A DNA stretch of 64,000 nt from NCBI RefSeq assembly GCF_000402035.1, contig NC_021294.1:62001-126000 (forward strand), written 5' to 3'. Numbering within the stretch: position 1 is the stretch's first letter; each line of letters opens with the position of its first letter. The DNA comes from Caballeronia insecticola. Its GTDB lineage: Bacteria; Pseudomonadota; Gammaproteobacteria; Burkholderiales; Burkholderiaceae. The notes under the pieces were generated by a model. The model was not told the DNA's origin. It made no database searches and was given only the letters and a program-made list of their open reading frames with translations. The translations under genes and the position numbers were made by a program. Shown here piece after piece: positions 18,792-26,986 of this stretch.

Positions 18792-19522
18792 ACGCGCCCG
18801 ACGCCCGTTCCGCCCGCGCATTCCGTCACGCGGCGCCGGGCTTGCCCGTCGTGGCCGTCACCGGCATGGCGTTCGAGGCGAAGATCGTGCGCGGGCGCGG
18901 TGTCGATGTCGTGTTCGCGGCGCGCGCCGACTGGCTCGAACGCGCGCTCTCCGATGCAATCGCGCGCGGCTGCTCGGGCATCATCAGCTTCGGCACGGCG
19001 GGCGGGCTCGCGCCGGAACTCACGCCGGGCGCGCTGATCGTCGCAGACAGCGTGTGCGGGCCGTTCGGCGAGCTTCGGACCGATGCGGCGTGGTCGGCAC
19101 GTATCTTCGATGCATTCGCGGGCACGCCCGTCGCGCGCGTCACGCAGCGCGGCGTGATCGCCGGCGTCACCGCGCCGGTGAAGAGCGAGACCGAAAAGCG
19201 CTCGCTGCATTCGTCGACGGGGGCGCTCGCCGTCGACATGGAATCGCACATTGCCGGGGCCATTGCCACCGCGCGCGGCCTGCCGTTTGCCGTATGCCGC
19301 GCGGTCGTCGATCCGGCGTGGCGCACGCTGCCGCCCGCCGCCACGGCCGGTCTGCGCGACGACGGCACGACCGCCATCCTCCCGATTCTCCGCGAACTGC
19401 TGCATGAGCCTTCGCAGCTTGGCGCGCTGCTGAGCCTCGCTTCGGACGCCCGCCACGCCCGCGCAACGCTGGTTCAGGCGCGCCATGCGCTCGAAACCGC
19501 GCGGGCGCTTGCATTCGACTGA
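18788..19522 (+). CDS. hpnG: adenosylhopane phosphorylase/nucleosidase HpnG
   Basis: A 244-residue purine-nucleoside-phosphorylase-like protein. The motif GTAGGLAPEL matches the phosphate-loop region, and VDMESHIAGAIA carries the conserved Met-Glu of the MTA/SAH nucleosidase fold. HpnG removes adenine from adenosylhopane on the route to bacteriohopanetetrol, after HpnH. Start is GTG, overlapping the shc stop as GTGA, so it is translated by reinitiation. It is the last gene of the hpnD-hpnE-shc-hpnG operon. The N-terminus is somewhat Ala/Arg-rich before the conserved VVAVTGMAFEAKI. Confidence 0.9.
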   Translation: MNAPDARSARAFRHAAPGLPVVAVTGMAFEAKIVRGRGVDVVFAARADWLERALSDAIARGCSGIISFGTAGGLAPELTPGALIVADSVCGPFGELRTDAAWSARIFDAFAGTPVARVTQRGVIAGVTAPVKSETEKRSLHSSTGALAVDMESHIAGAIATARGLPFAVCRAVVDPAWRTLPPAATAGLRDDGTTAILPILRELLHEPSQLGALLSLASDARHARATLVQARHALETARALAFD

Positions 19523-19549
19523 TTTGCTGCCCTCCGTCTTGCTTTCTGC

Positions 19550-19587
19550 GGGTTAACCCTCAATTCCGTATAATAAGGGAAAACCCT
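19550..19587 (+). promoter_or_regulatory. promoter region with two palindromes before the thioesterase gene
   Basis: A perfect TATAAT lies at 19569-19574, about 80 bp before the thioesterase ATG. It is flanked by a perfect 10-bp palindrome GGGTTAACCC (19550-19559) and by AGGG-AAAA-CCCT (19576-19587). No good -35 at standard spacing is seen, so the palindromes may be operator or activator sites. Confidence 0.45.
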
Positions 19588-19652
19588 AATCATCCGCGCG
19601 CGGTTTCCTGTTTGTTCGGAGCTGCGTCGCAGCAGGAAAGAGAGGCAAGCAA

Positions 19653-20126
19653 ATGAATTTTCATACTCGCAAATGGGTCAAGCCGGAAGACCTGAATCCG
19701 AACGGCACGTTATTCGGCGGCAGCCTGCTGCGCTGGATCGATGAAGAAGCCGCCATCTATGCCATTTCGCAGCTGGGCAATCAGCGCGTCGTGACCAAGT
19801 TCATGTCGGAGATCAATTTCGCCAGTTCGGCGCGGCAGGGCGACATCATCGAACTCGGTATAACGGCGACGCATTTCGGCCGCACTTCGATCACGCTGCG
19901 CGCGGAAGTGCGCAACAAGATCACGCGCAAGAGCATTCTGACCGTCGAGAAGATGGTGTTCGTGAACCTGGACGAGCAGGGCGAGCCCGCGCCGCATGGC
20001 CGCACGGCCATTCGTTATGCCGATGAACTGTTCGAAGCGTATCGCCGCGATCAGCGCACGGTGGAAGCGCCCAAAGCATCAGGCGACGATTTCGTCGAAC
20101 GGGAAGCCGAAGAAGCGGCTCACTGA
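19653..20126 (+). CDS. acyl-CoA thioesterase, hotdog fold
   Basis: A 157-residue single hotdog domain of the YciA/acyl-CoA hydrolase group. The diagnostic opening NPNGTLFGGSLLRWIDEEAA includes the asparagine and the GG turn before the catalytic Asp region. FMSEINFASSARQGDII and GRTSITLRAEV follow the family pattern. It hydrolyses acyl-CoA thioesters in the cytoplasm, probably as a hexamer; chain-length preference cannot be read. GAGAGG precedes the ATG by seven bases. It has its own promoter and terminator and so seems independent of the hopanoid operon upstream. Confidence 0.88.
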   Translation: MNFHTRKWVKPEDLNPNGTLFGGSLLRWIDEEAAIYAISQLGNQRVVTKFMSEINFASSARQGDIIELGITATHFGRTSITLRAEVRNKITRKSILTVEKMVFVNLDEQGEPAPHGRTAIRYADELFEAYRRDQRTVEAPKASGDDFVEREAEEAAH

Positions 20127-20131
20127 ACGCA

Positions 20132-20157
20132 GAAACGGGCGCCTCGGCGCCCGTTTC
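20132..20157. terminator. rho-independent terminator
   Basis: A perfect 12-bp stem (GAAACGGGCGCC and GGCGCCCGTTTC, 2-nt spacer) is followed by GTTTTGT on the plus strand, just past the thioesterase stop and 30 bp before the convergent mlaA stop. It probably serves the plus-strand gene. Confidence 0.78.
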
Positions 20158-20187
20158 GTTTTGTATCGCTTCGTTCGACTCGACGGC

Positions 20188-21165
20188 TTATTTGACGGCT
20201 GGTTGCGCTTCAGGATCCTGATACTGCGGCACGTCTTGCTCCTTGCCCGAACTCGGCGCGCTTTCCTGCGGCGCGGGCGATTTCCCGCCGACACCACCCG
20301 CCGGCGACGCCGCCGCGCCCGGATCGACGTAACTCGGCAAGCCCTGCTTCTCGCTGTTGCCGCCGCTTTCGCCGGGTGCGCCGCTGCCTTCCGGTGCGCT
20401 GGCGCCATCGGGAGCGGAAACGCCTTCATCGCCGTAATCCGGCAGCGTCGCCGCGCCGCCGCCCGTCAGCAGATACTGGCGGCGCTGCATGTAGGCATCG
20501 CGCACGAAGGCGTATTTATCCAGCGCGGCCGCCGAAAGCAGGTCGGTCGCGCCGATCAAGTCCGCACGCGCGCTCACGAAATTCACGCCGAACAGCGGCC
20601 AGCGGATTTCCGCCTCGGAATAGCTCAGCGGATTCACGCGCCAGTCGACCGCCCAGGTGGTGGCGTCGCGGAACGAACTCGGTCCGAGCAGCGGCAGCAC
20701 GAGATACGGCCCCGAGGCGATGCCGTAGTGCCCGAGCGTCAGGCCGAAATCCTGATGATGCTTCGGCAGACCCGCCGGCGACGCGATATCGATCAAACCG
20801 CCGATGCCGAATACCGAGTTCATCGCGATACGCATCAGATCCTGCGTTGCGTCGGTGATCTTCAGCTGCAGCAGGTTGTTCGCGAAGTTGGAGAAATCGC
20901 CGAGATTCGAGAAGAAATTGCTGACGGCAGTGCGGAACGGGCTCGGCGTGTAATCGACGTAGAACTGCGCGACGGGCTTCGCGACGTAGGTGTCGAGCGT
21001 GTCGTTGAACGTGAAGATCTTGCGGTTCATCGGCTCGAGCGGATCTTTCGGATTGCGGTCCGGGCCGGTCGCGCAGCCGGCGGTCGCCAGCGCGCCCGCA
21101 ATCATCAGGCTCATTCCCAACTTACGCACTGCAGGAGCGGTCAACGCCGTCGATCCCGACTTCAT
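20188..21165 (-). CDS. mlaA: MlaA/VacJ-family outer-membrane lipoprotein, hopanoid-linked copy
   Basis: A 325-residue lipoprotein with lipobox ATAGC near residue 30. The mature part carries the MlaA signature ([18 protein letters not shown], then [12 protein letters not shown]). MlaA removes mislocalised phospholipids from the outer leaflet. The C-terminal ~85 residues are a Gly/Ala/Ser/Pro-rich tail with three similar short motifs (LPDYGDE, LPSYVDP, VPQYQDP). Its ATG overlaps the hpnN stop as ATGA, with GAGGA eight bases upstream, so it is translationally coupled to the hopanoid exporter. That coupling suggests this copy serves hopanoid or lipid traffic together with HpnN/HpnM, which is an inference. 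Confidence 0.92.
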   Translation of the reverse strand: MKSGSTALTAPAVRKLGMSLMIAGALATAGCATGPDRNPKDPLEPMNRKIFTFNDTLDTYVAKPVAQFYVDYTPSPFRTAVSNFFSNLGDFSNFANNLLQLKITDATQDLMRIAMNSVFGIGGLIDIASPAGLPKHHQDFGLTLGHYGIASGPYLVLPLLGPSSFRDATTWAVDWRVNPLSYSEAEIRWPLFGVNFVSARADLIGATDLLSAAALDKYAFVRDAYMQRRQYLLTGGGAATLPDYGDEGVSAPDGASAPEGSGAPGESGGNSEKQGLPSYVDPGAAASPAGGVGGKSPAPQESAPSSGKEQDVPQYQDPEAQPAVK

Positions 21166-23822
21166 TCTTCAATTCCTCTTAGGTTGTCATGTCGTTGCGC
21201 CGCGCGCAGTTTCGCACGGTCGGCCGCGCGCACGCGGCGCGGCTTGCCCATCAGGACCGGCTGGAACACCACGGCGCCGACCAGCGTGCAGAAGAGCGAC
21301 AGCGCCAGAAGCCGGCCCATGCTGGATGTGCCGGGATGATGCGAAAACCACAGGCTGCCGAACGCCGTGGCGGTCGTGGCGGCGCTGAACATCACGGCAT
21401 GGGTCAGGCTCGATTGCAGCAGCCGCGTCTGGCCGGAGCGCCACGCCATCACGAAATAGATCTTGAACGCCACGCCCACGCCCAGCATGAGCGGCAACGC
21501 GATGATGTTGGCGAAATTGAGCGGCATCCTGAAGACGACGCACAACTCCAGCGTGACGATCGCGGAGACGAGCAACGGTACCAAAGTTCTTAAAACATCG
21601 CCGAAACGGCGCAGCGCGATCCACAACAGCACCGCGATTGCAATGAGCGAATACGCCGCCGCCTGCTCGAACGCCTTGATGATGGTCTCGGCCGAATGGC
21701 GCACGGAGATCGGGCCGCCGATCGCTTCGGGCTCGGCCTTCTGCACGGCATCGGCGAAGTGGGCGAGCAGCGTGTCGTCGTTGGGATCGACGCCGGGCGG
21801 GATCTTCGGCGAGACGCTGACGAGCGCCTGGCCCTGCGGCGTCACCCAGCTCTCGACCATCTGCGGCGGCAGCGTTGCGCGAGTGATTTCGGTCGGCGTC
21901 AGCAGCGCGCGCAGTTGCGCGAGCGCGAGGCGCAGCGGCTCGGCCATCGCGTGCTCGGCGCGGTCGCGCGCGGCGGCGTCGGCCTGGGCCAGCTTCGCGA
22001 GCGTCTCGGACAGATGCTTCGCTTCCTTGTCGCCCGGGCCGGGATGTTCGTCGGCGGCGAGCGAAAGCTGGTTCGACACGCGCTTCAACGCAGCGACGCG
22101 CACTTCGTCCGACACCGGCGACGCCGTCTGCTGATCGAGCGCCGGCAGCAGTTGATCCGCGGCGGCCTTGATGAGTTCGAGCTTCTTCGGCTGATCGGAC
22201 GGAATCAGCGACGACAGCGTCGTCGCGCGCTCCACTTCCGGCAGCTTTTGCAGCTTCGCGGCGATGCGGTCCGCGTCCGCGAGCGAGGCGCCGAGCACGG
22301 CGACGTCGTTGACCGCGCCTTCGGGCGAATCCTTGAGCGAGGTGAGCGTCGCCATCGATTCGGTGTGCGGATCCTTCAGATGCAGCGGATTGAAGTCGAA
22401 ACGCAACTGGAACAGCAGCGGCAGCGCGCCGATCACGACCACGAGCGTGCCGATCAGCACCGGCTTGCGATGCTTGTCGAGGAATTCGTCGACGGGTGCG
22501 AGCACCGGAAAGCCCGGCGAGTGCGCTTCGCCCGGCGGCGCGAACACCTTGATGAGCGCGGGCAGCAGCGTCATGTTGGTCACGTACGCGACGAACATGC
22601 CGACGCCCGCGATCAGCCCGAGTTCCGACACGCCGCGATACGCGGTCGGCAAAAACGAGAAGAAGCTCGCGGCGGTCGCGGTGGCGGCGAGCGTGAGCGG
22701 CACAGCGACATGGCGCGCGGTTTCCGCGAGCGAGACATCGAGGCGCTTGTGCTTGAAGCGCTCCTCGCGATATTTCACGCCGAACTGAATGCCGAAGTCG
22801 ACGCCCAGCCCGACGAACAGCACCATGAACGCCACCGAGATCATGTTGAGCGCGTGGACCATCATGAGGCCGAGCGCGGCGGTGATCGCGAGGCCTACGA
22901 ACAGCGTGATGAACACCGCGAGAATCATGCGCTTGGAACGCAGCGCGACCCACAGGATCATCAGCACGACGAGGAACGTGAGCACGCCGTTGAGCGCGGC
23001 GCCGTCCTGCACGGACGCGAATTCCTCGTCGGCAAGCGGCTGCGCGCCGGTCAGATGAAGCGTCGCACCATACTTTTTGTCGATGCCGAGTTCCGCCGCC
23101 TTCGCGCGAATTTCCTCGGAAGTGCCCGCCGCCGCCTTCAGCGCGTTGAAGTTCAGCTCCGGAAGCACGGTGACGAACGCGCGCCCGGGCGCATCGCTCT
23201 TCGACGAATCCGCCAGCGCGCGCCACGAGAACGCTGCGGGCTGATTGGAGAGCACGCGGTCGAGCACGGTCGCGCTTCTGCCGAGCAGACCGGCCATCTG
23301 GCCGAGATTGACCTGACCCGTCAGCAACGGCAGATTCAGGGTGGTGTAAAGCGTCTGCGCGAGACCGGTGAGCGTCGGGTCGTGCGCGAGCGTGTTGATG
23401 AGCGGCCGCGCCGAGGCGAGTTGCTTCGTGACCTGCTCGACCTTATCGACGGGCAGATAAAGCAAGCCGTTGTGTTCGAAGAACGCGCCGCCTTCCGGTT
23501 GCGACACCGACTTGAACCGGTCCGGCTCTTTGGCGAGCGCGGCGGCGAGTTCGTTTGCGGCGGCATCGGCGAATTCCTGCGCGGGCGCTTCGACCACGAT
23601 CAGCAGGGTCGCGCCGCGCTGCGGAAAGGCGTCGTCGATGGCTTTACTGCGTGCCGCCCATTCGGGTTCCGTCTCGATCAGCTGACTGACGTCGGTGCTG
23701 ATCTTGAAGTGATGGAAGACATAAGTTGAGCTCAACACGCCGAGCAGCAGCGAAACGGCGATAATCCACGCCGGGCGGCGGATGGCAAGTGTGACGAAGC
23801 GAGTAATGTTGGACGTCAGCAT
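21162..23822 (-). CDS. hpnN: hopanoid RND transporter HpnN
   Basis: An 886-residue RND/MMPL-type inner-membrane protein. One membrane helix near the N-terminus ([16 protein letters not shown]) is followed by a large periplasmic domain, a block of about five helices ([16 protein letters not shown] to [17 protein letters not shown]), a second periplasmic domain and a final helix block ending at residue ~860. [18 protein letters not shown] is a conserved RND helix motif. HpnN moves hopanoids to the outer membrane using the proton gradient. It is divergent from hpnM (MlaC-like carrier) across 260 bp and coupled to mlaA downstream. Confidence 0.93.
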   Translation of the reverse strand: MLTSNITRFVTLAIRRPAWIIAVSLLLGVLSSTYVFHHFKISTDVSQLIETEPEWAARSKAIDDAFPQRGATLLIVVEAPAQEFADAAANELAAALAKEPDRFKSVSQPEGGAFFEHNGLLYLPVDKVEQVTKQLASARPLINTLAHDPTLTGLAQTLYTTLNLPLLTGQVNLGQMAGLLGRSATVLDRVLSNQPAAFSWRALADSSKSDAPGRAFVTVLPELNFNALKAAAGTSEEIRAKAAELGIDKKYGATLHLTGAQPLADEEFASVQDGAALNGVLTFLVVLMILWVALRSKRMILAVFITLFVGLAITAALGLMMVHALNMISVAFMVLFVGLGVDFGIQFGVKYREERFKHKRLDVSLAETARHVAVPLTLAATATAASFFSFLPTAYRGVSELGLIAGVGMFVAYVTNMTLLPALIKVFAPPGEAHSPGFPVLAPVDEFLDKHRKPVLIGTLVVVIGALPLLFQLRFDFNPLHLKDPHTESMATLTSLKDSPEGAVNDVAVLGASLADADRIAAKLQKLPEVERATTLSSLIPSDQPKKLELIKAAADQLLPALDQQTASPVSDEVRVAALKRVSNQLSLAADEHPGPGDKEAKHLSETLAKLAQADAAARDRAEHAMAEPLRLALAQLRALLTPTEITRATLPPQMVESWVTPQGQALVSVSPKIPPGVDPNDDTLLAHFADAVQKAEPEAIGGPISVRHSAETIIKAFEQAAAYSLIAIAVLLWIALRRFGDVLRTLVPLLVSAIVTLELCVVFRMPLNFANIIALPLMLGVGVAFKIYFVMAWRSGQTRLLQSSLTHAVMFSAATTATAFGSLWFSHHPGTSSMGRLLALSLFCTLVGAVVFQPVLMGKPRRVRAADRAKLRAAQRHDNLRGIEE

Positions 23823-24082
23823 GAAGACGCTACCTGGTGTGTCCTGTTATTTTTGCGCGTGCGAAGCGCCATTGCATGATGACGACCGCCTGAAGTACAG
23901 ATCATGTCCGCGATACGATGCGGCTGCCGCGCAAGTATAGCGGGCGCGTCGGAACAGTCCGTGCTTGAACTGTTGCGCCGCTGCGGTGTCGGTATACTGA
24001 CCTCGCCGCCATTCTGCCGCTGCCGCAAGGCTTCAGGCCGCTGAGCCCGCGCCACCAAAAACCTGATTAGAGAACGGGTGCC

Positions 24083-24709
24083 ATGAAACGCTATCTGTCT
24101 GTTTGCTTCGCTTTCCTCCTTGCCTCCGCATTCTTTGCGAACGGAGCGCTCGCACAATCCGCACAATCGAGTCCCGATGCCGTCGTGAAGGGCGCCGTCG
24201 AGGGCACCGTCGACGCGATGAAGGCGGACCCGCAGGCGCGCGGCGGCGACATGGCGAAGATCACGCAGCTTGTCGAGACGCGCTTTTTGCCCGCCACCGA
24301 CTTCCAGCGCACGACGCGCATCGCGGTCGGCAAGGCGTGGGCGAGCGCCACGCCCGAGCAGCAGAAGCAGCTTTACGACCAGTTCCAGACGCTGCTGGTT
24401 CACACCTACGCCGCGTCGCTGTCGCAACTGCGCGATCAGGACGTGAAGTTCAAGTTCGACGCGCCCAACGTCGACGCCAACACCCGAGACACGGTCGTCG
24501 AGTCGCACGTCATTTCCACCGGCGGCGACAATCCGGTGCGCTATCGCCTGCAAAAGACGCCGCAGGGCTGGAAAATCTACGACATCGACATGATGGGCGC
24601 TTGGCTCATTCAGGTCTATCAGCAACAATTCGCGGGTCAGTTGCAAAAGGGCGGCGTCGACGCCCTGATCAAGTTCCTCTCCGAGCACAACGCCCGTTCC
24701 GCGGGCTAA
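24083..24709 (+). CDS. hpnM: HpnM, MlaC-family periplasmic lipid carrier
   Basis: A 208-residue protein with a Sec signal peptide (cut after GALA, about residue 24) and an MlaC/Ttg2D-like fold. Typical stretches are FLPATDFQRTTRIAVGKAWASATPEQQ and WKIYDIDMMGAWLIQVYQQQF. MlaC proteins carry lipids across the periplasm. Position, divergent from hpnN-mlaA, marks it as the hopanoid-associated HpnM rather than the MlaC of the core Mla system, although it may handle other lipids too. The ATG at 24083 is preceded by GGGTG. Confidence 0.9.
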   Translation: MKRYLSVCFAFLLASAFFANGALAQSAQSSPDAVVKGAVEGTVDAMKADPQARGGDMAKITQLVETRFLPATDFQRTTRIAVGKAWASATPEQQKQLYDQFQTLLVHTYAASLSQLRDQDVKFKFDAPNVDANTRDTVVESHVISTGGDNPVRYRLQKTPQGWKIYDIDMMGAWLIQVYQQQFAGQLQKGGVDALIKFLSEHNARSAG

Positions 24710-24751
24710 AAAACGCGCCTTCGACGCGTCTCTTTCCGGCCGGGCCGGGCG

Positions 24752-25390
24752 TCATGTGCGGCGATGTTCCACCGCGAATTTGATCAGCTCGGCCTGCCCG
24801 TCGATATCCAGTTTGCGCTTCAAATTCAGCCGGTGCGTTTCCACCGTACGCACCGACAGTCCGTGCTGCTGCGCGATTTGCTTGCTGGACAAGCCTTCCG
24901 CCAATGCGTCGAGAATTTCCAGTTCGCGCGGCGTCAGGCGTTCGAGCGGCGTCTGCATCGAACGTGCCTGGATCATCCGAGCGGCAATGCCCGCGCTGAA
25001 GAAGGTCTTGCCGGCGAGCACGGCGTCGATCGCCTGAATGATTTCCGTCGACGGCGAATCCTTCAGCACATAGCCGCTCGCGCCCGCGCGCACCGCCTGC
25101 GTCACGTATTCGATGTTGTCGTGCATCGACAACATCAGCACGCGAATGCCCGGAAAGCGCTCGTGAAAACGCGCCGCCAGTTGAATGCCGCTCATGCCGG
25201 CCATGCCCACGTCCATGAGTACGAGATCGGGCGGATTCGCTTCGTCGGCGGCGAGCGCGAGCGCTTCGGCGGCGTTGCCCGCCTCGCCGGTCACGCGCAG
25301 ATGCGGCACGGAATCGAGCCGCGCGCGCAGGCCGTCGCGTACGAGCGGGTGATCGTCCACGAGGATGATGCGGGCGGGTTCAGCGCTCAT
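24752..25390 (-). CDS. NarL/FixJ-type response regulator
   Basis: A 212-residue regulator. The receiver has DDHPLVRDGL, the phospho-acceptor in LVLMDVGMAGMSG and the lysine in YVLKDS. The C-terminal LuxR-type helix-turn-helix is LTPRELEILDALAEGLSSKQIA. Its first 11 bases lie within the end of the upstream sensor kinase gene, so the two form a coupled pair. The divergent cstA-ybdD operon and TACGT repeats between suggest it controls peptide or pyruvate uptake; this is an inference from position. Confidence 0.92.
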   Translation of the reverse strand: MSAEPARIILVDDHPLVRDGLRARLDSVPHLRVTGEAGNAAEALALAADEANPPDLVLMDVGMAGMSGIQLAARFHERFPGIRVLMLSMHDNIEYVTQAVRAGASGYVLKDSPSTEIIQAIDAVLAGKTFFSAGIAARMIQARSMQTPLERLTPRELEILDALAEGLSSKQIAQQHGLSVRTVETHRLNLKRKLDIDGQAELIKFAVEHRRT

Positions 25391-26819
25391 CGGTGCGTTC
25401 CTGGGTGGGTTCCTTTAGATTCGGCGCGGCGAGCGGCAGCGGCACCGTCGCGGCGATGACCGTGCGGCCGAGTTGCGAACTGATCGCCAGTGTGCCGCCG
25501 AGCGTGTCGAGCCGCTCGCGCATGTTGCGCAAGCCGACGCCGCTCGCCGGGTCGGAAAGCGCGCTTTGCGCGTCGAAGCCGCGGCCGTTGTCGGTGATGT
25601 CGAGTGTGACGGCGTGCGTCGCGATATCGAGCGTCAGCGCCGCGCGCGTGGCGTGCGCGTGGCGCGCGATGTTGGTCAGCGCTTCCTGCGCGATGCGAAA
25701 GAGCACCGTGTTGACGGGGTCGGGAAGCGTCGTGGTTTGCGCCGCACAAGGCGCGCCGTTCGCCATCCATGCGAAATGCGCCTCGATGCCGTCCTGCCCG
25801 TCGAATTCGCGCGCGAGTTGTTCGAGCGCGGCGGCGAGGCCGAGATCGTCGAGCATCGCGGGACGCAGCGCGTGCGAGATGCGGCGCACTTCGCGCAGCG
25901 TGCCGGAGAGCCGTCCGAGGCTCGTGGCGAGCGCGGCTTCGGCGGTCGGTTCGCGCGCCGCGCTGCGTTCGAAGCGCGCGAGCGCCGATTCGAGCAGCAG
26001 TTTCACCGAGACGAGCATCTGGCTGATGCCGTCGTGCAGTTCGCGCGACAGCCGCGCGCGTTCCTGTTCCTGCGATTCGACCACCTGCCGCGCGAGGCGC
26101 TTCAGCTTGGCGTCGGCGCTGCGATGCTCGCTGATGTTGAGCACCGCCCCGCACAGCGCGATGACCGCGAGCGCCGCGAGCGCGATTGCGCCGATCCACA
26201 TCAACGTCCGCGCGATATTCGCGGCCGCCTGCGCATCGATGCGCGTGAGCGTCGTTTCGACATCCTCCAGATAAATGCCCGTGCCGATCATCCAGCCCCA
26301 GCGTTCGAGCGGCACGACGTAGCCGAGCTTGGGCGCAAGCTTGCCGGTGGACGGACGCCGCCACACGTAGCGCACATAGCCGCCGCCGCGCGACGCCTGC
26401 GTGATGAGCTCTTGGATGGTCAGCGCGCCGTTCGGATCGCGCATGAGCCACAGATCGCGGCCGACGAGATCGGGCTGGCGCGGATGCATCAGCGACGTGC
26501 CGCGCATCGTGTAGACGAAAAAGTAGCCGTCCTGGCCGAAGTCGAGCCGTTGCAGCGCGTCGAGCGCGAGGCGGCGGCGCTCGTCGTCGCTGCGCGGATC
26601 GCCGGCGGGCGCGTCGTAATACGGCGCGATCGTGCTCCTGGCGATCTCGACGTAATGCTGCAACTCGTTCTCCTTGCTCGACATATATGCGGCCTGCATC
26701 GTCTCGTGCTGCGCCTGCGCGAGCGATTCCGCCTGCTGCCGCACGCCGTACGTGATGCCGCCGATCGCCAGTGCGAACGGCACGATCGCCAGCAGGAAGA
26801 TTTTTGCCTTGAGATTCAT
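25380..26819 (-). CDS. Cache-domain sensor histidine kinase (HisKA_3 type)
   Basis: A 479-residue inner-membrane kinase. Membrane segments lie at ~6-27 and ~208-228, with a single Cache-type periplasmic sensor between them (DGYFFVYTMRGTSLMHPRQPDLVG, GYVVPLERWGWMIGTGIYLEDV), a fold that binds small organic acids. The cytoplasmic half has the HisKA_3 dimerisation box (ERARLSRELHDGISQMLV, phospho-acceptor His) and an HATPase domain (ITDNGRGFD, GVGLRNMRERL). The partner response regulator overlaps its 3' end. The substrate class fits the divergent CstA, which transports pyruvate or peptides. Confidence 0.92.
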   Translation of the reverse strand: MNLKAKIFLLAIVPFALAIGGITYGVRQQAESLAQAQHETMQAAYMSSKENELQHYVEIARSTIAPYYDAPAGDPRSDDERRRLALDALQRLDFGQDGYFFVYTMRGTSLMHPRQPDLVGRDLWLMRDPNGALTIQELITQASRGGGYVRYVWRRPSTGKLAPKLGYVVPLERWGWMIGTGIYLEDVETTLTRIDAQAAANIARTLMWIGAIALAALAVIALCGAVLNISEHRSADAKLKRLARQVVESQEQERARLSRELHDGISQMLVSVKLLLESALARFERSAAREPTAEAALATSLGRLSGTLREVRRISHALRPAMLDDLGLAAALEQLAREFDGQDGIEAHFAWMANGAPCAAQTTTLPDPVNTVLFRIAQEALTNIARHAHATRAALTLDIATHAVTLDITDNGRGFDAQSALSDPASGVGLRNMRERLDTLGGTLAISSQLGRTVIAATVPLPLAAPNLKEPTQERTDER

Positions 26820-26839
26820 CGGCTCGAATGCGTTTCTCG

Positions 26840-26870
26840 CTACGTGATTCTACGTAGCGCGGGTACGTAG
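26840..26870. promoter_or_regulatory. TACGT repeats in the kinase/cstA divergent promoter region
   Basis: TACGT occurs at 26841, 26851 and 26864. The second forms the perfect palindrome CTACGTAG (26850-26857), and the third is its mirror TACGTAG. Spacing of 10 bp between the first two is one helical turn. This is the only repeated pattern I see in the 167-bp divergent region, so it is a candidate site for the adjacent NarL-type regulator. Confidence 0.45.
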
Positions 26871-26986
26871 TTGTGCGCTTGTGGCGGTCTGGGGGAAGGC
26901 GAATACTACCGCCCAATGCGCTGCTATGGCGCATGGACCGCCACCGAGGGCTTACCCCGAGGGCCAACAATACTCAAGGAGACACC

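Noticed and set aside
24710..24745. Terminator after hpnM
   Set aside because: Only a 5-bp stem (ACGCG/CGCGT) with a poor T-tract; too weak to call.
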